Part shown: positions 45,578-48,769 of the stretch, piece by piece | Position numbering within the stretch: position 1 is the stretch's first letter | Layout: every line of letters starts with the position of its first letter | Origin: Clostridiaceae bacterium | GTDB taxonomy: Bacteria; Bacillota; Clostridia; Saccharofermentanales; UBA5734 | Length of the DNA stretch: 48,769 bases | NCBI GenBank assembly: GCA_012523135.1 | Contig: JAAYJD010000296.1 | Span: 1 to 48,769, forward strand | Direction of reading: 5' to 3' | Notes under the pieces: model-generated | What the model was told of the DNA's origin: nothing | Database searches by the model: none | What the model saw: the letters and a program-made list of their open reading frames with translations, nothing else | Translations under genes and position numbers: made by a program

Positions 45578-46720
45578 TTGTCCATCTATCTTGATCACAC
45601 GGCCTCGGCCCGCCCGACGCCGGCCGTCCTTGCGACGTACGGCCGCCAGCTGGCTGAGGTTTACGCCAACCCGTCCTCACCGCACCAGGCGGGACGGGCG
45701 GCGGAGAAAGCGCTGCTGGATGCCCGCGGTCGCATCGCCAAGAGCCTGGGTTGTGTTCCAGCCGCCCTGATCCTGACCTCCGGCGGCAGTGAATCGATCA
45801 ACATGGCGCTCAAGGGCTGCCTGTTGCGCCCGGCGCGTTTGCCGCGCCGGCTGCTGATCAGCCAGGGCGAGCACGCAGCCGCCTGGGAAACGGCGGCCTG
45901 GCTGGAGACACAGGGCTGTGCGGTGGAACGGCTGCCCCTGACCCGATCCGGCGTGGTCGACCCGGACGCGTTCGCCGCGGCCCTCAGCGAACCTGCGGGC
46001 CTGATCAGCCTGATCCTGGTCAACAACGAGACCGGCGCGATCAACGATGTCGCCGGCATGGTCGCCTTGCGCGACAAGCTCAGTCCGCGGACGCCGATCC
46101 ACCTGGATGCCGTCCAGGCCTGGGGCAAGATCCCGCTCGGCTTTGACGCCAGCGGGGTGGATCTGATGTCCGGCAGCGGCCACAAACTGGGCGCGCCCAA
46201 AGGCATCGGCTGGCTGCTCAGGCAGCCGCGCTGCCGCCTGGACCCGCTGGTGCACGGCGGCGGCCAGCAGAACGGCTGGCGGGCCGGAACAGAAAACCCG
46301 CCTCTGGCGGCCGCTTTGGCGCTGGCCCTGGAAGAGGCCTGCGTCGGCCTGGAACCCCTGGCCCGTACGGCCCGCGAACTCAGCGAACGACTGCTGGCCG
46401 AGCTGGACGCGGCAGGCACCCGCTACACCATCCTGTCGCCCCCTGTGCGCGCCTGGCCTATCCTGGCCATTGCGTTCGCCGGCTTGCGCGGCGAGACCCT
46501 GGTCAGCGCCTTGTCCGCTGAATCGATCTATATCGCCAGCGGATCGGCCTGCTCGTCCAGGCGGAGCAAGGGGAACCGCGTCCTGGCCGCGATGGGCTAC
46601 GATGCCGAAACGGTGCTGGGCGCCGTTCGCATCAGCTTCGCCTTGTCAAACACAACGGACGAGATCAGGGAGGCAGCCCGGGCGATCAACACTGCCTGGC
46701 ACCGCCTGGCCCGTCCGTAA
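45578..46720 (+). CDS. Cysteine desulfurase (NifS/IscS family)
   Basis: PLP enzyme taking sulfur from cysteine as a protein persulfide; here probably the donor to ThiI. The 380 residues begin IYLDHTASARPTPAVL and include LTSGGSESINMALKG, VNNETGAIND, LDAVQAWGKIPL, the PLP lysine Lys203 in SGSGHKLGAPKG, and the active cysteine Cys325 in ASGSACSSRR. The short RRSKGNRVLAAMG after the cysteine lacks a SufS-type extension. TTG 45578 follows GGAAGGAG at 45559-45566; no in-frame ATG precedes the conserved start. ThiI follows after 20 bases, as in the NifZ-ThiI pair of Bacillus. Confidence 0.94.
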   Translation: MSIYLDHTASARPTPAVLATYGRQLAEVYANPSSPHQAGRAAEKALLDARGRIAKSLGCVPAALILTSGGSESINMALKGCLLRPARLPRRLLISQGEHAAAWETAAWLETQGCAVERLPLTRSGVVDPDAFAAALSEPAGLISLILVNNETGAINDVAGMVALRDKLSPRTPIHLDAVQAWGKIPLGFDASGVDLMSGSGHKLGAPKGIGWLLRQPRCRLDPLVHGGGQQNGWRAGTENPPLAAALALALEEACVGLEPLARTARELSERLLAELDAAGTRYTILSPPVRAWPILAIAFAGLRGETLVSALSAESIYIASGSACSSRRSKGNRVLAAMGYDAETVLGAVRISFALSNTTDEIREAARAINTAWHRLARP

Positions 46721-46740
46721 CCATAACGTGGAGGAACACC

Positions 46741-47928
46741 ATGCCTGATCTGCAGCACGATACCGTCATTCTCGCCCGCCTGGGCGAAATCACCCTGAAA
46801 GGCCTCAACCGGGGCAAATTCGAACGCCGCCTGATCGAGAACATCAGCCGCCGCCTGCGCAGGATCGGCTCGTTCAGCGTCGTGCAGGCGCAGTCCCGGG
46901 TCTGGATCGAAGCGCGCGACAACCAGCAGGACCTGGAAGCCGCGCTGGGGCATGTCGTATCCGTCTTCGGCGTCGTATCGGCCAGTCCGGTCTGGCGTTT
47001 CCGGGGCGACCTCGACATGCTGCTGGCCCAGGCTGTCGCCTTTGCCCGCACCCAGGTTGATCCGGCCCGCGTCCAGAGCTTCAAAGTGGAGAGCCGGCGC
47101 GGCAACAAGCAGTTCCCGCTGACCTCGCCTGAGATCAGCAGCCGGGTCGGCGAAGCGATCATGGTGGCGCTGTCGGACCGGCTGCGCGTCGATGTGCACC
47201 AGCCGGACTTCACCGTCTATGTCGAGGTGCGCGACACCATCTGCCTGTATGCGCGCGTCGTGCAGGGCCCGCGCGGCCTGCCGGTCGGAACCGGCGGGCA
47301 CGGCCTGCTGCTGCTGTCGGGCGGCATCGACAGCCCGGTGGCCGGCTACATGATGGCCTCGCGCGGCATGGAACTGGACGCCGTCTATTTCCACGCCTTT
47401 CCCTATACCAGCGACCGGGCGCGCGAAAAGGTGCTCGCCCTGGCCGATATCCTGACCGCCTACACCGGGCGGCTGACCGTCCACATCGTCAACTTCACCG
47501 ATATCCAGATCATCCTGCGCGACCATTGCCCGCCTGACATGCTGACCATCGTCACCCGGCGCATGATGATGCGCATCGCCGCCAGGCTGGCTGAAAAGGT
47601 GCGCGCCAAGGTGCTGGTCACCGGCGAGAGCCTGGGCCAGGTCGCCAGCCAGACGCTGGAGGCGCTGCTCACGACCGACACTGTCGTCGCGATGCCGGTC
47701 TTCCGGCCCCTGATCGGGCTGGATAAAAACGACACGGTTGACCTGGCCCGGCGGATCGGTACGTTTGAAACCTCGATCCTGCCCTACGAAGACTGCTGCA
47801 CAGTCTTTGTCGCCAAGCACCCCAAGACTCATCCGTCCCTGGCCGACGCCGTTCAGGCCGAGGAGGGCCTGGATATCGAAGGCCTGGTCGGCCAGGCCAT
47901 GACGCTCATCGAGGAGGTCGCATTATGA
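46741..47928 (+). CDS. thiI: tRNA 4-thiouridine synthase ThiI (no rhodanese domain)
   Basis: Adenylates and thiolates U8 of tRNA, and may serve thiamine synthesis. The 395-residue protein has the NFLD and THUMP domains (LARLGEITLKGLNRGKFERRL; RGNKQFPLTSPEISSRVGEAI) and the PP-loop SGGIDSP at 193-199. GESLGQVASQTLEAL and PYEDCCTVFVAKHPKT follow. It ends without the C-terminal rhodanese domain seen in E. coli, as in other Gram-positives, so sulfur must come by another route, presumably the upstream desulfurase. GGAGG precedes ATG 46741. Its stop overlaps the next ATG as ATGA. Confidence 0.96.
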   Translation: MPDLQHDTVILARLGEITLKGLNRGKFERRLIENISRRLRRIGSFSVVQAQSRVWIEARDNQQDLEAALGHVVSVFGVVSASPVWRFRGDLDMLLAQAVAFARTQVDPARVQSFKVESRRGNKQFPLTSPEISSRVGEAIMVALSDRLRVDVHQPDFTVYVEVRDTICLYARVVQGPRGLPVGTGGHGLLLLSGGIDSPVAGYMMASRGMELDAVYFHAFPYTSDRAREKVLALADILTAYTGRLTVHIVNFTDIQIILRDHCPPDMLTIVTRRMMMRIAARLAEKVRAKVLVTGESLGQVASQTLEALLTTDTVVAMPVFRPLIGLDKNDTVDLARRIGTFETSILPYEDCCTVFVAKHPKTHPSLADAVQAEEGLDIEGLVGQAMTLIEEVAL

Positions 47929-48769
47929 AAATCGGTAAACTCAGCCACACCGAGCTGGAGCAGCTGGTGCTCAGCCGCCTGCCCCAGGCGGCCGGAACCG
48001 TGCTCAGCGGGCCGGGCATCGGCCTGGACTGCGCCGCCGTCCGCTTCAACGACGGCCAGGTCATTTTGACCTCCGACCCGATCACCGGCGCGGCGGCCGA
48101 TATCGGCCGCCTGGCCGTGCACATCTCCTGCAACGACATCGCCGCCTGCGGCATCCGGCCCAGCGTCCTGATGATGGTCATCCTCGCGCCGCCAGACGCC
48201 CAGCCTGACGACATCCGCCAGATTGTCGACCAGGCCGCCGCCGCGGCGCGCCAGCTCAACGTCAGCATCGCCGGCGGCCATACGGAGATCTCCGATGCGG
48301 TCAGCCGTTTCGTGGTCATCACGACGGCGATCGGCTTCACCTATGGCGACCGTGTCATCCAGGCCAGCGGCGGACGGGCAGGGGACACGCTGCTGATGAC
48401 CAAGACAGCCGGCCTCGAAGGCACGGCCATCCTTGCGGCCGACCAGGCGGACAAGCTGGCCGGCTGGCTCGATCCGGACGAACTGGCCCGGGCCCGGGCC
48501 CTGATCAGCAAGATCAGCGTGGTCGAGGAGGGAACCTGCGGCCGGAGCTTCAACGTGCACGCCATGCATGACGCAACCGAAGGCGGCATCCTCGGCGCCT
48601 GCTGGGAAATGGCGCAGGCCTGCGGCCTGGGCTGTGTCGTCGAAGCCGGCAAGATCCCGGTCGACCCCCTGACCGAACGCATCTGCCAGGCCCTGGGCCT
48701 CGACCCCCTGCGCCTGGTGTCCAGCGGCAGCCTGATCCTGGCGACAGCCCAGCCTGACGAGCTGATCCA
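47925..48769 (+). CDS. AIR synthase-fold protein, HypE-like (3' end outside window)
   Basis: The first 281 residues of a PurM/HypE/SelD-superfamily protein of unknown substrate; the frame is still open at the window end. Visible are GPGIGLDCAAVRFNDGQVI, the ATP-binding LTSDPITGAAADIGRLAVH, SCNDIAACGIRPSVLMMVI, IAGGHTEISDAVSRFVV and the C-domain KTAGLEGTAILAAD, MHDATEGGILGACWEMA. It resembles the stand-alone HypE-like branch rather than SelD: the SelD N-terminal Cys/Sec-Gly-x-Lys is absent. ATGA overlap with thiI and GAGGAGG at 47911-47917 imply coupled translation. A role in the same sulfur pathway is inference. Confidence 0.82.
   Translation, partial: MKIGKLSHTELEQLVLSRLPQAAGTVLSGPGIGLDCAAVRFNDGQVILTSDPITGAAADIGRLAVHISCNDIAACGIRPSVLMMVILAPPDAQPDDIRQIVDQAAAAARQLNVSIAGGHTEISDAVSRFVVITTAIGFTYGDRVIQASGGRAGDTLLMTKTAGLEGTAILAADQADKLAGWLDPDELARARALISKISVVEEGTCGRSFNVHAMHDATEGGILGACWEMAQACGLGCVVEAGKIPVDPLTERICQALGLDPLRLVSSGSLILATAQPDELI

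Noticed and set aside
47925-48769. Selenophosphate synthetase (SelD)
   Set aside because: The N-terminal Cys/Sec-Gly-x-Lys catalytic loop is missing and GLDCAAVRF, KTAGLEGTAIL fit HypE-like proteins better.

Overview
The window is a densely packed, GC-rich chromosomal segment of a Gram-positive bacterium, most likely a member of Bacillota (Clostridia-like, possibly uncultivated). Three things point there: the canonical block acpP-rnc-smc-ftsY-ylxM-ffh-rpsP-khpA-rimM-trmD-rplS-rbgA-rnhB, cinA and recA separated only by murJ, and strong AGGAGG ribosome binding sites. The DnaQ/LexA-type recA control is also Gram-positive: a GAAC-N4-GTTC SOS box sits just downstream of a near-consensus promoter. 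Codon third positions are strongly G/C in nearly all genes, and this creates long antisense shadow frames.

Layout. 1-4500: the RNase P RNA (its extreme 5' end lies outside the window), a Bacteroidota-type long PurM, then rpsO and pnp. 4500-12770: an accessory stretch bounded by tRNA-Pro(GGG) and a leftward tRNA-Trp(CCA). It carries only two large genes. One is a LacZ-architecture GH2 protein that has lost its catalytic glutamates. The other is a leftward, less GC-rich 1494-residue surface protein with a Pro/Thr linker. A decayed tRNA-Trp-like copy lies at the far side of the surface gene in the same orientation as the real tRNA, which is the geometry expected of an old integration at a tRNA 3' end.

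12940-24290: a tightly overlapping rightward series, proC-rnhA-nudix-ftsK-ygiQ-folD-rmuC-cinA-murJ. 24300-28030: recA-recX under SOS control, then rimO-pgsA. 28030-39460: acpP behind a palindromic FabT-like operator, then RNase III, SMC, both SRP GTPases, ribosomal proteins S16 and L19, and tRNA/rRNA maturation factors. A second promoter, lying in a perfect inverted repeat, drives ylxM-ffh.

39630-48769: an aspartate-type aminotransferase and purB, a beta-propeller lipoprotein, and finally a sulfur-trafficking operon: GntR/UTRA regulator, cysteine desulfurase, ThiI and a translationally coupled HypE-like AIR-synthase-fold protein cut by the window end.

The most unusual items are the active-site-less LacZ homologue, the tRNA-bounded accessory segment, the operator-like palindromes at acpP and ylxM-ffh, and the coupling of an AIRS-fold protein of unknown substrate to the ThiI/desulfurase pair. 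No CRISPR array, transposase, integrase or phage gene was seen.
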